A stretch of DNA of 64,000 nucleotides from assembly GCA_029266835.1 (NCBI GenBank), contig JAQSWD010000066.1:1-64000 (forward strand), written 5' to 3'. The notes below the pieces were generated by a model. That model made no database searches. It saw nothing but the letters and a program-made list of their open reading frames with translations, and had not been told where the DNA came from. The position numbers were made by a program, and so were the translations under genes. This document shows, one piece after another, positions 7,503-15,168 of the stretch (within the stretch, counting starts at the first letter, position 1; each line of letters begins with the position of its first letter). The DNA comes from Steroidobacteraceae bacterium (GTDB lineage Bacteria; Pseudomonadota; Gammaproteobacteria; Steroidobacterales; Steroidobacteraceae).

Positions 7503-7808
7503 ATGAAAAGGGAAAATCGCATCGAGCGCTTCACCACGCACTGGCAGCGCCGATACAAGGACGAGCCTTACTACGACACCCGCTACGAGTGGGAAGACTT
7601 CGATCCGGCGTACCGGTACGCATACAAGTCATACGAAGAGAATCCGAACACCTCGTTCGAGGATCTCGAAACCCGGCTGGAGGCTGGTTGGGACATCGCC
7701 AAGGGCAAGTCCAAGCTGGCCTGGGTGGATGCCAAGCAGGCGATCCGCTCGGCCTGGACCAGCATCAAGGAATCAATGCCGGGCGACGGCGACCGCGACG
7801 CGCGCTAG
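7503..7808 (+). CDS. Hypothetical acidic, aromatic-rich protein
   Basis: A 101-residue soluble protein of unknown function. The N-terminal half is rich in Tyr, Trp, Asp and Glu (YKDEPYYDTRYEWEDF, then YRYAYKSYEENP); the C-terminal half is a mixed-charge helix (LETRLEAGWDIAKGKSKLAW...KQAIRSAWTSIKESM). There is no signal peptide or membrane segment. The start at 7503 is supported by AGGAG about 8 bases upstream. It lies between two terminators, so it is a single-gene unit, probably co-regulated with the neighbouring BON/DUF1328 stress genes. I do not recognise a named family. Confidence 0.7.
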   Translation: MKRENRIERFTTHWQRRYKDEPYYDTRYEWEDFDPAYRYAYKSYEENPNTSFEDLETRLEAGWDIAKGKSKLAWVDAKQAIRSAWTSIKESMPGDGDRDAR

Positions 7809-7855
7809 TCCCGGGGCGGCATCAGCCGTTCCGCGATTGTCCGCCAGGCGTCAAG

Positions 7856-7888
7856 AAAGGGTCGGACCTGTTTCAGGTCTGACCCTTT
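7856..7888 (+). terminator. Strong hairpin terminator with T-run
   Basis: A 15-bp stem (aaagggtcggacctg / caggtctgaccctt with closing T, one G-U pair) with a 3-base ttt loop and a terminal T-run. It ends the rightward small gene at 7808. Confidence 0.75.
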
Positions 7889-7896
7889 TCGTCAGC

Positions 7897-7917
7897 AAAT
7901 GGGGAGTGGCCCCATTT
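7897..7917. repeat. Short palindrome aaatgggg / ccccattt
   Basis: An 8-bp inverted repeat with a 5-base centre (agtgg), 8 bases after the preceding hairpin and 5 bases before the end of the leftward ATPase-like gene. It could end the leftward transcript. The paired GTCxGAC and AAATGGGG palindromes resemble REP-type elements of related bacteria; no REP-associated transposase is in the window. Confidence 0.45.
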
Positions 7918-7921
7918 CCTG

Positions 7922-8392
7922 TCAGAGCTCGACGACTTCGTCGCATTGGCGGGCGAGCTTCGGGTCGATGTGGCTGCGATCATCGGCCCCCAGCAACACC
8001 ACGCCGTCATAGGACTCGATGCGTTGCCGCAGCTGGTTGACGTCAAAGTTCGGAAACCGCCCCGAGTCTTCGCCATTGCTGTCGAAGAGGTGGTCCGTAT
8101 CGTCGAACAGCAGCACGGCATCGGATGCCTTGGCGGCCTTGAACAATGCGTCGAGATTGCGTTCGGTGTCGGCCACGTACTTGCTGACGATGCGCGACAG
8201 GTCTATCTGGAACAGATCGACCGCGAGCTCGTGCGCGAAAAGCTGCGCCGCCAGTAGTTTGTTCTTGCCGGACTGGCCGGTGAACAGCACGCGCAGGCCC
8301 CGCCGGCTGCCGCCCTGCGTTTCCTCCACCTTGGCGCGGCGCGTCGCCAGCAGGCGCTGCAGCACCGGGCGCAATTCCTCGTCCTGCATCAT
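7922..8392 (-). CDS. AAA-type ATPase-like protein with altered Walker motifs
   Basis: A 156-residue single-domain protein. Its fold matches small AAA ATPases: RVLFTG, an alpha/beta region FQIDLSRIVSKYVADTERNLDALF (shared with VCP-like AAA modules), VLLFDDTDHLF, and LLGADDRSHIDPKLARQ. Walker A reads GQSGKNKL (39-46), replacing the usual GxxGxGKT Gly and Thr by Asn44 and Leu46. The Walker B catalytic Glu is Asp98 (LFDD). No arginine finger is obvious. It may bind nucleotide weakly or act as a scaffold. Its start codon overlaps the stop of the upstream SGNH hydrolase gene (ATGA), implying linked production. Confidence 0.6.
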   Translation of the reverse strand: MMQDEELRPVLQRLLATRRAKVEETQGGSRRGLRVLFTGQSGKNKLLAAQLFAHELAVDLFQIDLSRIVSKYVADTERNLDALFKAAKASDAVLLFDDTDHLFDSNGEDSGRFPNFDVNQLRQRIESYDGVVLLGADDRSHIDPKLARQCDEVVEL

Positions 8393-9216
8393 TCGAAACC
8401 CCGGCCTGGAAACTGCGCTCGCAACAGCGGCCGCCAGTGATTCTCGGCGAGTTTGCGGAAGCCCGTGCCGCTGGGATGGATTTCATCGGCCCAGTGCACG
8501 TTGTCGTCCGGCAATGCCGCGCGCATGTCGACCACGTGGAACCGGCTGCGCGTGGCGGCCAGTGCGGTCAATCGCGCGTGCAGCTCATCCACGAGGTAGC
8601 GCGACACTTCCCGACCCTCGGTATCCGGATTGATGCCCTTGGCCACCAGCACCGGGCGCATCCACGGACCGGCCTTGAGCAGGCCGAAGGGTCCCGTGGC
8701 CTTGCGGCCGTTGGGCTGGAAGTAGCAATAACTGTGCGCCACGATCACGCAGTTGGGCCGCAACGCATCACGCGCATCCAGCAACCGCGCATACGCGCTG
8801 ACGATGTCGTCCAGCACGGCCGTCAGCTTCGCGAGCTTCACCGAGCTCTGCCAGGTGTTGCCGGTGACTTTCTTCTCCAGGAACTTGGACAGCTCGCCGG
8901 AAATCAGGTCGTTGCCGCCGGCACTCATGAGCAGCGCGTCGACCGGGTAGTTCTTCAGGTAGTACTTGAGTTTCTTGAGCTGCTCGCTGCCCGTGGCGAG
9001 GATGTCACGCGCATCGTCACCATTGTGTTCGAGCCTGAGAATCGAGAAGTCGCTCATCATTTCGATGTAGTCGGCGATGTTCGCGTTCAATGGGTAGCTG
9101 AACCAGGAATCGCCTTCGGTGAGAATCACCAGCCGCTTCGGAAATTGTTTGATGCTGGCGGCAAACACCGCTTGGCGCGGGCGCACCTCGGAGACCCGCT
9201 TGACCGGCTTCGGCAT
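8389..9216 (-). CDS. SGNH/GDSL-family hydrolase
   Basis: A 275-residue esterase-like protein starting at ATG 9216, preceded by GGGAGGAAGG. Block I carries the nucleophile Ser37 in LTEGDSWFSYP, block III GGND is at 100-103, and block V has Asp244 and His247 in DEIHPSGTGF. These are the SGNH catalytic signatures. No signal peptide is seen, so it appears cytoplasmic, unusual for many GDSL enzymes. The substrate is unknown. It is translationally coupled to the ATPase-like gene and divergent, across 66 bases, from the repeat/VWA protein. Confidence 0.8.
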   Translation of the reverse strand: MPKPVKRVSEVRPRQAVFAASIKQFPKRLVILTEGDSWFSYPLNANIADYIEMMSDFSILRLEHNGDDARDILATGSEQLKKLKYYLKNYPVDALLMSAGGNDLISGELSKFLEKKVTGNTWQSSVKLAKLTAVLDDIVSAYARLLDARDALRPNCVIVAHSYCYFQPNGRKATGPFGLLKAGPWMRPVLVAKGINPDTEGREVSRYLVDELHARLTALAATRSRFHVVDMRAALPDDNVHWADEIHPSGTGFRKLAENHWRPLLRAQFPGRGFE

Positions 9217-9282
9217 GACCTTCCTCCCTGATCCTGTCTGCAGACTATACTCGCGCCCCCGGGAACCGGAGGCACTGGCCAA

Positions 9283-11484
9283 ATGCAACCCTGCTCATCA
9301 CGCTGGCGTTCGTCTCACTGGGGTTCATCCCAATGGGCTTTTCTAATCCTTGCCCTCATCACGACAGTGCTCGTACCGGACGGTGCCCTCGCCGCTCCGT
9401 CCCTCAACGCACCCGCCACTGCCACGGCTGGATCCCCGGTCACGATCCAGGTCACCGGCAATGGCAACCCGCGCGAATTCGTCACCATCGTTCCCAAGGG
9501 CGCGGCGGAAGGCCAGTACCGCGAGTACTTCTATCTCGAAAACCGTGAAAAAGTCCTGATGATGCCGGCGCAGCCCGGCGACTACGAACTACGGCTTCTG
9601 GACGCCGGCTCCCCGTACAAGACGCTGGTGGCCCGGCCCATCAAGATCACGGCAGCGAATGCCACCGTCAACGGGCCGACTTCGGCCGCCGCCGGCAGCG
9701 AGATCGCCATCACCTGGACCGGTCCTAACAACGAAAGGGATTACGTCGGGCTGGGCGTGCCGGGAGGCAGCGCCTATCTAACCTACGAGTACACCCGCAA
9801 GGGCAGCCCCATCAAGCTGACCGTGCCCGACAAGCCGGGCACCTACGAGATTCGCTACTTCCTCGGCGTGGGCAACACCATCATCGCGCGCCAGACGCTC
9901 ACCGTGACGGCGGTCAGCGCGACCCTGAGCGCTCCGCCGCAGGTGGCCGCGGGCGCGAAATTCAAGGTGACCTGGACGGGGCCGAACAACCCGCGCGACT
10001 TCATCACGCTGGTGAAGGCCGGCACGGCCGAACGCACCTACCAGATCTATGAATACACCAGCAAGGGTGGCACGCTGGAGTTCACCGCGCCGGATGCCGC
10101 GGGAGCCTACGAGTTGCGTTATCTCACCGCCGGCCAGTACCTGACGCTGGCGCGCGCGCCCATCACCGTGGGCTCGGTGTCCGCCACGGTCAAGGGGCCT
10201 GCGCAGGTGCCCGCCGGTGTCAGCTTCCAGGTGACCTGGACCGGGCCCAACAACCCGCGCGACTTCATCACGCTGGTGAAGGCCGGCGCGCCGGAAAAAA
10301 GCTACGAACGTTATGAGTACACGTCCAAGGGCGCGACACTGTCTTTCACAGCGCCCGACGTGCCCGGGCAATACGAGTTGCGATACGCCTCCGGCCAGCA
10401 GTACCTCACCCTGTCGCGCGCGTCTGTCACCGTGACCGCGGTCACAGGAACGCTGACCGCGCCCGCCTCCGTGGTGGCCGGTGAAAGTTTCAAGGTGAGC
10501 TGGAAAGGCCCGGATGCACCGCGCAACTTCATCTCCGTGGTGCCCAAGGGCGCGCGCGATGGCACCTATAGCTCCGCGTACTTCTACACCACGCCCAAAC
10601 AGAACCCCGGGAACCTGGTGGCTCCGCTGACGCCCGGCGCCTACGAGATCCGCTATGTCACCGCGGAAAAGTACCTCACGCTGGCCAGGGCCGACCTGGC
10701 GGTCACGCCGGGGAAGAACGAACCCGGCAAGGTCTCGGTGACTTTCGCCGGCAAGCCGGCCGGAGCCATCGAAATCATTCTCGACGCCTCGGGCAGCATG
10801 TTGCAGAAGTTAGGCGCCGAACGGCGCATCGACATCGCCCGGCGAACGCTGGGCAAGATGGTGGGCACCACCATCCCGGCGGGAACGCCATTCGCACTGC
10901 GCGTGTTCGGCCGTGAAGTGGATTCCTGCCAGACGGACCTGGACGTGCCAGTCGCCCCGCTGAATCCGGGCGCGGTGCAGGCCCGCATCAATGCACTGGT
11001 CGCGAAGAACGGCGCGAAGACGCCCATCGGCGCGTCGCTGGAGATGGCGGCTGACGACTTGAATGGCGTCAGTGGCGAAAAGCTCATCGTGCTGGTCACC
11101 GATGGCGAAGAAACCTGCGGTGGCGACCCGGCAGCCGCCATCGCCAACCTGCGCAAAGCTGGCGTGACGACGCGCGTCAGCATCGTGGGTTTCGCGCTCG
11201 ACGACCAGACGCTGGCCGCGACATTCCGGCGCTGGTCCGATGCCGGCGGCGGCGCTTTCTTCGACGCCAAGGATGCCGCGGGACTCGACAAGTCGCTGTC
11301 CGAAGCCCTGCGCCCCGGCTTCGAAGTGGTGAACACGCAGGGACAGGTGCTGGCCAGCGGCATTGCCGGGGGCGACGCCGTGACGGTTCCCGCGGGCAAT
11401 CACACTGTGCGCCTCAAGGGGCGCGCGAACTCCAGCAGGCCGGTGGCGGTCGCGCCGAAGGAGACGGCGAACGTCGCCTACTGA
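9283..11484 (+). CDS. Exported repeat protein with C-terminal von Willebrand factor A domain
   Basis: A 733-residue exported protein. A signal peptide (about 1-38, ending GALAA) is followed by five tandem beta-sandwich repeats of 86-95 residues (about 39-126, 127-212, 213-300, 301-388, 389-483). Each repeat has a TWTGPNNPRDFITLV-like core and a closing GxYELRY segment; repeats 3 and 4 are nearly identical. A VWA domain (about 495-680) has the MIDAS motif DASGS and VTDGEETCGG, so metal binding is probable. A short beta tail follows. It likely acts in the periplasm or on the cell surface in protein binding. GGAGG lies 10 bases before the ATG. Confidence 0.75.
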   Translation: MQPCSSRWRSSHWGSSQWAFLILALITTVLVPDGALAAPSLNAPATATAGSPVTIQVTGNGNPREFVTIVPKGAAEGQYREYFYLENREKVLMMPAQPGDYELRLLDAGSPYKTLVARPIKITAANATVNGPTSAAAGSEIAITWTGPNNERDYVGLGVPGGSAYLTYEYTRKGSPIKLTVPDKPGTYEIRYFLGVGNTIIARQTLTVTAVSATLSAPPQVAAGAKFKVTWTGPNNPRDFITLVKAGTAERTYQIYEYTSKGGTLEFTAPDAAGAYELRYLTAGQYLTLARAPITVGSVSATVKGPAQVPAGVSFQVTWTGPNNPRDFITLVKAGAPEKSYERYEYTSKGATLSFTAPDVPGQYELRYASGQQYLTLSRASVTVTAVTGTLTAPASVVAGESFKVSWKGPDAPRNFISVVPKGARDGTYSSAYFYTTPKQNPGNLVAPLTPGAYEIRYVTAEKYLTLARADLAVTPGKNEPGKVSVTFAGKPAGAIEIILDASGSMLQKLGAERRIDIARRTLGKMVGTTIPAGTPFALRVFGREVDSCQTDLDVPVAPLNPGAVQARINALVAKNGAKTPIGASLEMAADDLNGVSGEKLIVLVTDGEETCGGDPAAAIANLRKAGVTTRVSIVGFALDDQTLAATFRRWSDAGGGAFFDAKDAAGLDKSLSEALRPGFEVVNTQGQVLASGIAGGDAVTVPAGNHTVRLKGRANSSRPVAVAPKETANVAY

Positions 11485-11501
11485 TGCCGGCGCATTTCTA
11501 A

Positions 11502-12389
11502 CTACGAGGTGGTTGGGGCAACCCAGACCCGCGCCTCGAGCACCTCGGTTTCGCGTGTACAGGGGTCCGGCGGGTTCACATGTTTGGCGCGTGCCGACAC
11601 CGTGTAGTGGTACAGGTCTTCGGGCTTGGGCTCGCGCGAGCGATTGCGGATGAGATCGAAGTTGTCGGCGATCTTGCCTTCCACATCGACGCGCAGGCAG
11701 CTCGCGCCCACGCAGTCGGGCGCCATCGGCAGCCCGCTGGCCATGGCCTTGCGCAGCATCCATCGCAGCGTGATGTCATTGAGCGCGTGATTGTCGTTGC
11801 CGCCGCCCACGTCCGAGTGCACTCCGCGGAACCAGACCTCGCAGCTGTTGTTCCCGCGCAATCGCGTGGGACGGAAGGCCTGCCGCGCCTCATCGAGCGC
11901 CAGTGCGTGATAACAATACTTCACGCCTTCCGGTAACCCCAGCTGGTAGCCCAGGTTGATGCGATTGAAATTGAAGCCCGGCAGATTGATGGGAATGCCG
12001 AAAGCCGCGACCAGGTCGAACAGGCCGAGAAAGCGTACCGTGGGGCGTTCCCGCACACCTTCAACCTTCACTCCGTCGTTGGCCACTACGTTGGCGAAAT
12101 GAGCGGCCAGTGCGGCGCCACGGCTGAAGCCTACGATGTCGACGTCGCGGTCACCCTTGGCGAATTGGGCCGCCAGGTCCCGGCACGCATCCTCGATGCG
12201 CTCCTTCCCGCCTACCCCGAACGCACCACCAAAGAACCTGCCCAGCTTTCCGTGCCGGGTACCCACACCCTTGTAGAAGAACCGGGTGCCGGCGTATTGA
12301 TCCTTGAACCGGACCACGTTGGTATTCCGGTCGTACTGCCCGGCATTCTTTTCCGAATTCCATGTCCCGTCGAACGCATACAGCGCCAT
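11502..12389 (-). CDS. DUF2235 alpha/beta hydrolase (Tle1-like)
   Basis: A 295-residue protein from ATG 12389 (GGAGG 8 bases upstream). It carries the DUF2235 features: N-terminal FDGTWN (6-11), FFYKGVGT, the nucleophile elbow GFSRGA with Ser89, FLGLFDLVAAFG, and WFRGVHSDVGGG with the catalytic His/Asp region. The family includes type VI secretion phospholipase effectors (Tle1), but it also has many housekeeping members, and no type VI genes or immunity lipoprotein occur in the window. There is no signal peptide. It converges with the VWA protein gene across 17 bases. Confidence 0.78.
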   Translation of the reverse strand: MALYAFDGTWNSEKNAGQYDRNTNVVRFKDQYAGTRFFYKGVGTRHGKLGRFFGGAFGVGGKERIEDACRDLAAQFAKGDRDVDIVGFSRGAALAAHFANVVANDGVKVEGVRERPTVRFLGLFDLVAAFGIPINLPGFNFNRINLGYQLGLPEGVKYCYHALALDEARQAFRPTRLRGNNSCEVWFRGVHSDVGGGNDNHALNDITLRWMLRKAMASGLPMAPDCVGASCLRVDVEGKIADNFDLIRNRSREPKPEDLYHYTVSARAKHVNPPDPCTRETEVLEARVWVAPTTS

Positions 12390-12510
12390 AGATAGTCGCC
12401 TCCCGCAACTGGAGGCAACGATACAGGGAGTTGGATGCGGATGCGCAACGGGCATCGCAACGCAGTACACCGATTCTGTGAGCGGTTACCGCCGCTATCG
12501 CATGACCCGC

Positions 12511-12573
12511 ATGTCACCTTCGTCACTGCGTGACGAGCATGTCACCTTCGTCACTGCGTGACGAGCATGTCAC
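12511..12573. repeat. 28-bp direct repeat overlapping the 3' end of a kinase gene
   Basis: The unit atgtcaccttcgtcactgcg plus tgacgagc occurs at 12511-12538 and 12539-12566, with a third partial copy atgtcac at 12567-12573. The second copy contains the last codons and stop of the hybrid kinase gene, so the first copy is a perfect duplication of that gene end placed just downstream. Confidence 0.85.
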
Positions 12574-14290
12574 AAATAGTGGCCGGATCCACCGGCTTCA
12601 CCAGGTGCATGTCGAACCCCGCCTCACGTGACCGCTTGCGGTCGGCATCCTGGCCCCAGCCCGTGAGCGCCACCAGCACCGCCTGGCGGCCCCAGCTCTC
12701 GGCGCGGATACGCCGCGCGACTTCACAACCGTCCAGCTTGGGCATGCCCACGTCGAGCACCACGATCTCCGGCCGGCGTTGGCCGGCCAGTGCCAGCGCC
12801 TCCTCGCCGTCCGAGGCGCAATGCACTTCGTGGCCTTCGAGCCTGAGCATGAGCGCCAGGCTCTCGAGCGCATCCTGGTTGTCATCGGCGATCAGGATGT
12901 TTCGCCGTACCTGCAAGACCTGGCTCCTGTCGGGGACCTGCGCAGCTTCGGCCGCCGCCGGCTCGTCGTTGAACAGCGGCAGTCGGACGATGAACTCGCT
13001 GCCCTTGTCGATGCCGTCGCTGGTCACGCTGATCTCCCCGCCGTGCAATTCGACCAACGCGCGAACCAGCGCGAGCCCGATGCCGAGGCCACCGCCGGTG
13101 TTCACGCGTTCGCTGGGAATCTGCGTGAACAGCTCGAAGATGTGCGGCATGGATTCAGACGAGATGCCGATGCCCGAGTCGCGCACGCAGATTTCGGCAT
13201 GCCCATCGCGCCTCCGCGATGACAGGGCGATACGACCGCCCTCGCCCGTGTACTTGGCCGCGTTGTGCAGGAGGTTGCCCACCACCTGGGCGAGGCGCAC
13301 CGGGTCCCCGCGCACCGTGATCGCGGACTCCGCCGCCTGCACCGTCAGCTGCTGACCTTTTTGTTCCAGCAGCGGCTGCACGGTTTCCACGGCGACGGCG
13401 ATGACGTCGGCGAGCGTCACCTTCTCGGATACCAGCACGATCTTGCCGCGCGCGATGCGAGACACGTCGAGCAGGTCATCGACCAGGCGGATCATGTGCT
13501 TGAGCTGACGTTCGATGACGCCGCGCGACCAGACGATCTTCGGATCCTGCGTCTCGCCCTGCATGAGCATGTGCGCGGCATTGCGCAGCGGCGACAGCGG
13601 GTTGCGCAGCTCATGCGAAAGCATGGCCAGGAACTCGTCGCGCTTGACCACCGCCTCCTTGAGCTGGTTCTCGGCGCGCGTGCGTTCGCGCACTTCGGTG
13701 GCCAGCGACTGGTTGAAGCGGGACAGGTCCTCGTTGGCGCGCCGCAACTGCTCGTTGAGCTCCTCCAGTTCGCGCGTCTTCTCGTTCTGCAGCGTGAGAT
13801 TGGCTTCCGCGAGCTGGCGGTTCGACTGCTCGAGCTGCTTGTTGACGGATTGCAGCGCGCGGCGCTGGCGGTCGAGCTCGATCAGCACTGCGACCTTGCT
13901 GCGCAGGATCTCCGGCACCACGGGGATGTACACGTAGTCGATGGCGCCCGCCTTGTATCCTTTCAGGCGATCGAACTCGGTGACGTGCACGCCGGTGACA
14001 AAGATGATGGGCGTGGTTTCAAATCGGGGGTGGTCGTGAATGAGCGCCGCGGTTTCGAAACCGTCCATGCCGGGCATTTTCACGTCCAGCAGCACTACCG
14101 CGAATTCCTGCCTCATCAGCGCCTCGAGCGCCTCGAGGCCGGAGTTCACCGCCACGAGGTTGTGACCCAGCGGCTCCAGGATGGCGCGATAGGTGAGCAG
14201 GCGCGCCGGCTGGTCATCCACCAGCAGGATGTTGGCGGCCTCGTGGTTATGCGGGATGCCATCCATCACATTGGATCGGGGGTCGTTCAT
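12551..14290 (-). CDS. Hybrid sensor histidine kinase (REC-HisKA-HATPase-REC)
   Basis: A 579-residue cytoplasmic kinase starting at ATG 14290, overlapping by one base (TGATG) the stop of the double-receiver gene. Domains: receiver 1 (19-135, Asp69 in LLDVKMPGMDG; the usual beta-5 Lys is Ile122 in YIPVVPEIL), a coiled coil (140-210), HisKA (215-285, phospho-acceptor His226 in LSHELRNPLSPL), HATPase_c (325-438, DSGIG and GGGLGIGLAL), and receiver 2 (462-577, Asp513 in VLDVGMP, Lys in LVKPVD). There is no membrane segment, so signals probably arrive by phosphorylation of receiver 1. It forms one operon with the two genes upstream of it. Confidence 0.9.
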   Translation of the reverse strand: MNDPRSNVMDGIPHNHEAANILLVDDQPARLLTYRAILEPLGHNLVAVNSGLEALEALMRQEFAVVLLDVKMPGMDGFETAALIHDHPRFETTPIIFVTGVHVTEFDRLKGYKAGAIDYVYIPVVPEILRSKVAVLIELDRQRRALQSVNKQLEQSNRQLAEANLTLQNEKTRELEELNEQLRRANEDLSRFNQSLATEVRERTRAENQLKEAVVKRDEFLAMLSHELRNPLSPLRNAAHMLMQGETQDPKIVWSRGVIERQLKHMIRLVDDLLDVSRIARGKIVLVSEKVTLADVIAVAVETVQPLLEQKGQQLTVQAAESAITVRGDPVRLAQVVGNLLHNAAKYTGEGGRIALSSRRRDGHAEICVRDSGIGISSESMPHIFELFTQIPSERVNTGGGLGIGLALVRALVELHGGEISVTSDGIDKGSEFIVRLPLFNDEPAAAEAAQVPDRSQVLQVRRNILIADDNQDALESLALMLRLEGHEVHCASDGEEALALAGQRRPEIVVLDVGMPKLDGCEVARRIRAESWGRQAVLVALTGWGQDADRKRSREAGFDMHLVKPVDPATICDMLVTQ

Positions 14291-15168
14291 CAGGGCTGCA
14301 ACCACATGCGGACCAGTGAGAGGAGCTGTTCGGTGTTGACGGGCTTCGCGACGTAATCGGACGCGCCGGCCTGCAGGCATTTCTCGCGGTCACCCTTCAT
14401 GGCCTTCGCCGTGAGCGCGATGATGGGCAGCATGCGGAATGACGGGATCTCGCGGACACGCCGAATCACTTCATAACCGTCCATCTCGGGCATCATCACG
14501 TCGGTGAGGATCAGCGCCACGTCGGGATGCTGGTCCAGCAGGTTGATGGCGTCCTGCCCGTTGGTCGCCGTGATGACGTTCATGCCATGCCGTTCCAGCA
14601 GGCTGTTGAGCGCGAAGATGTTGCGCACGTCGTCGTCGACGACGATGACCTTGCGATCGCGCAGCGGTTCGTCGCTGTCGTGCAGCTTCTCGATCATCCG
14701 CTGCTTCGATTCCGGCAGGTCGGCGATCACGCGGTGCAGGAACAGCGCGGTCTCGTCGAGCAGCCGCTCGGGGCTCTGCACACCCTTGATCACGATGCTC
14801 TTGGCGCGCTGGCGCAACTCGCTCTCTTCCTCCGGCGACAGGTCGCGCCCGGTGAACACCACGATGGGTATGTCGCGCAGCCGTTCATCACGCTGGACCT
14901 CGGACAGCAGGTCGAACCCGGAGATGTCCGGCAGCTTCAGATCGAGGATCACGCAGTCGAACTTCTTCGCGCGCATGAGCTCGAGCGCTTCGCCGCCGCC
15001 GGCAGCAGTGGAAATGCGGATGTCCGACGCGGCGATCAGCGCTTCGATGCTCAGTCGCTCCGCGGCATCGTCCTCGACCACGAGCAGCTCGCGCACGCGC
15101 GGCGCGATGAACTCGTTGATGCGGTTGAACACGGCCTCCAGCCCCTCGGTGCTCGTGGGCTTGGTCAT
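14290..15168 (-). CDS. Double receiver-domain protein; probable detached C-terminus of the HAMP-array hybrid kinase
   Basis: A 292-residue protein. The opening [20 protein letters not shown] is what normally follows the beta-5 Lys of a receiver, not a protein start. Receiver A (27-145) has Asp76 in VILDLKLPD; receiver B (172-290) has [16 protein letters not shown] and YVAKPVN. In homologous group-III-like hybrid kinases these two receivers are continuous with the kinase. The preceding frame ends in a half receiver, and both pieces meet at 15165-15186. It is therefore best read as the rest of the same gene after a frameshifting deletion, although the ATGA overlap could still allow coupled translation. 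Confidence 0.82.
   Translation of the reverse strand: MTKPTSTEGLEAVFNRINEFIAPRVRELLVVEDDAAERLSIEALIAASDIRISTAAGGGEALELMRAKKFDCVILDLKLPDISGFDLLSEVQRDERLRDIPIVVFTGRDLSPEEESELRQRAKSIVIKGVQSPERLLDETALFLHRVIADLPESKQRMIEKLHDSDEPLRDRKVIVVDDDVRNIFALNSLLERHGMNVITATNGQDAINLLDQHPDVALILTDVMMPEMDGYEVIRRVREIPSFRMLPIIALTAKAMKGDREKCLQAGASDYVAKPVNTEQLLSLVRMWLQP

Noticed and set aside
11502-12389. Type VI secretion effector with immunity gene
   Set aside because: The DUF2235 family fits Tle1, but no Vgr, PAAR, adaptor or immunity-type lipoprotein is adjacent.
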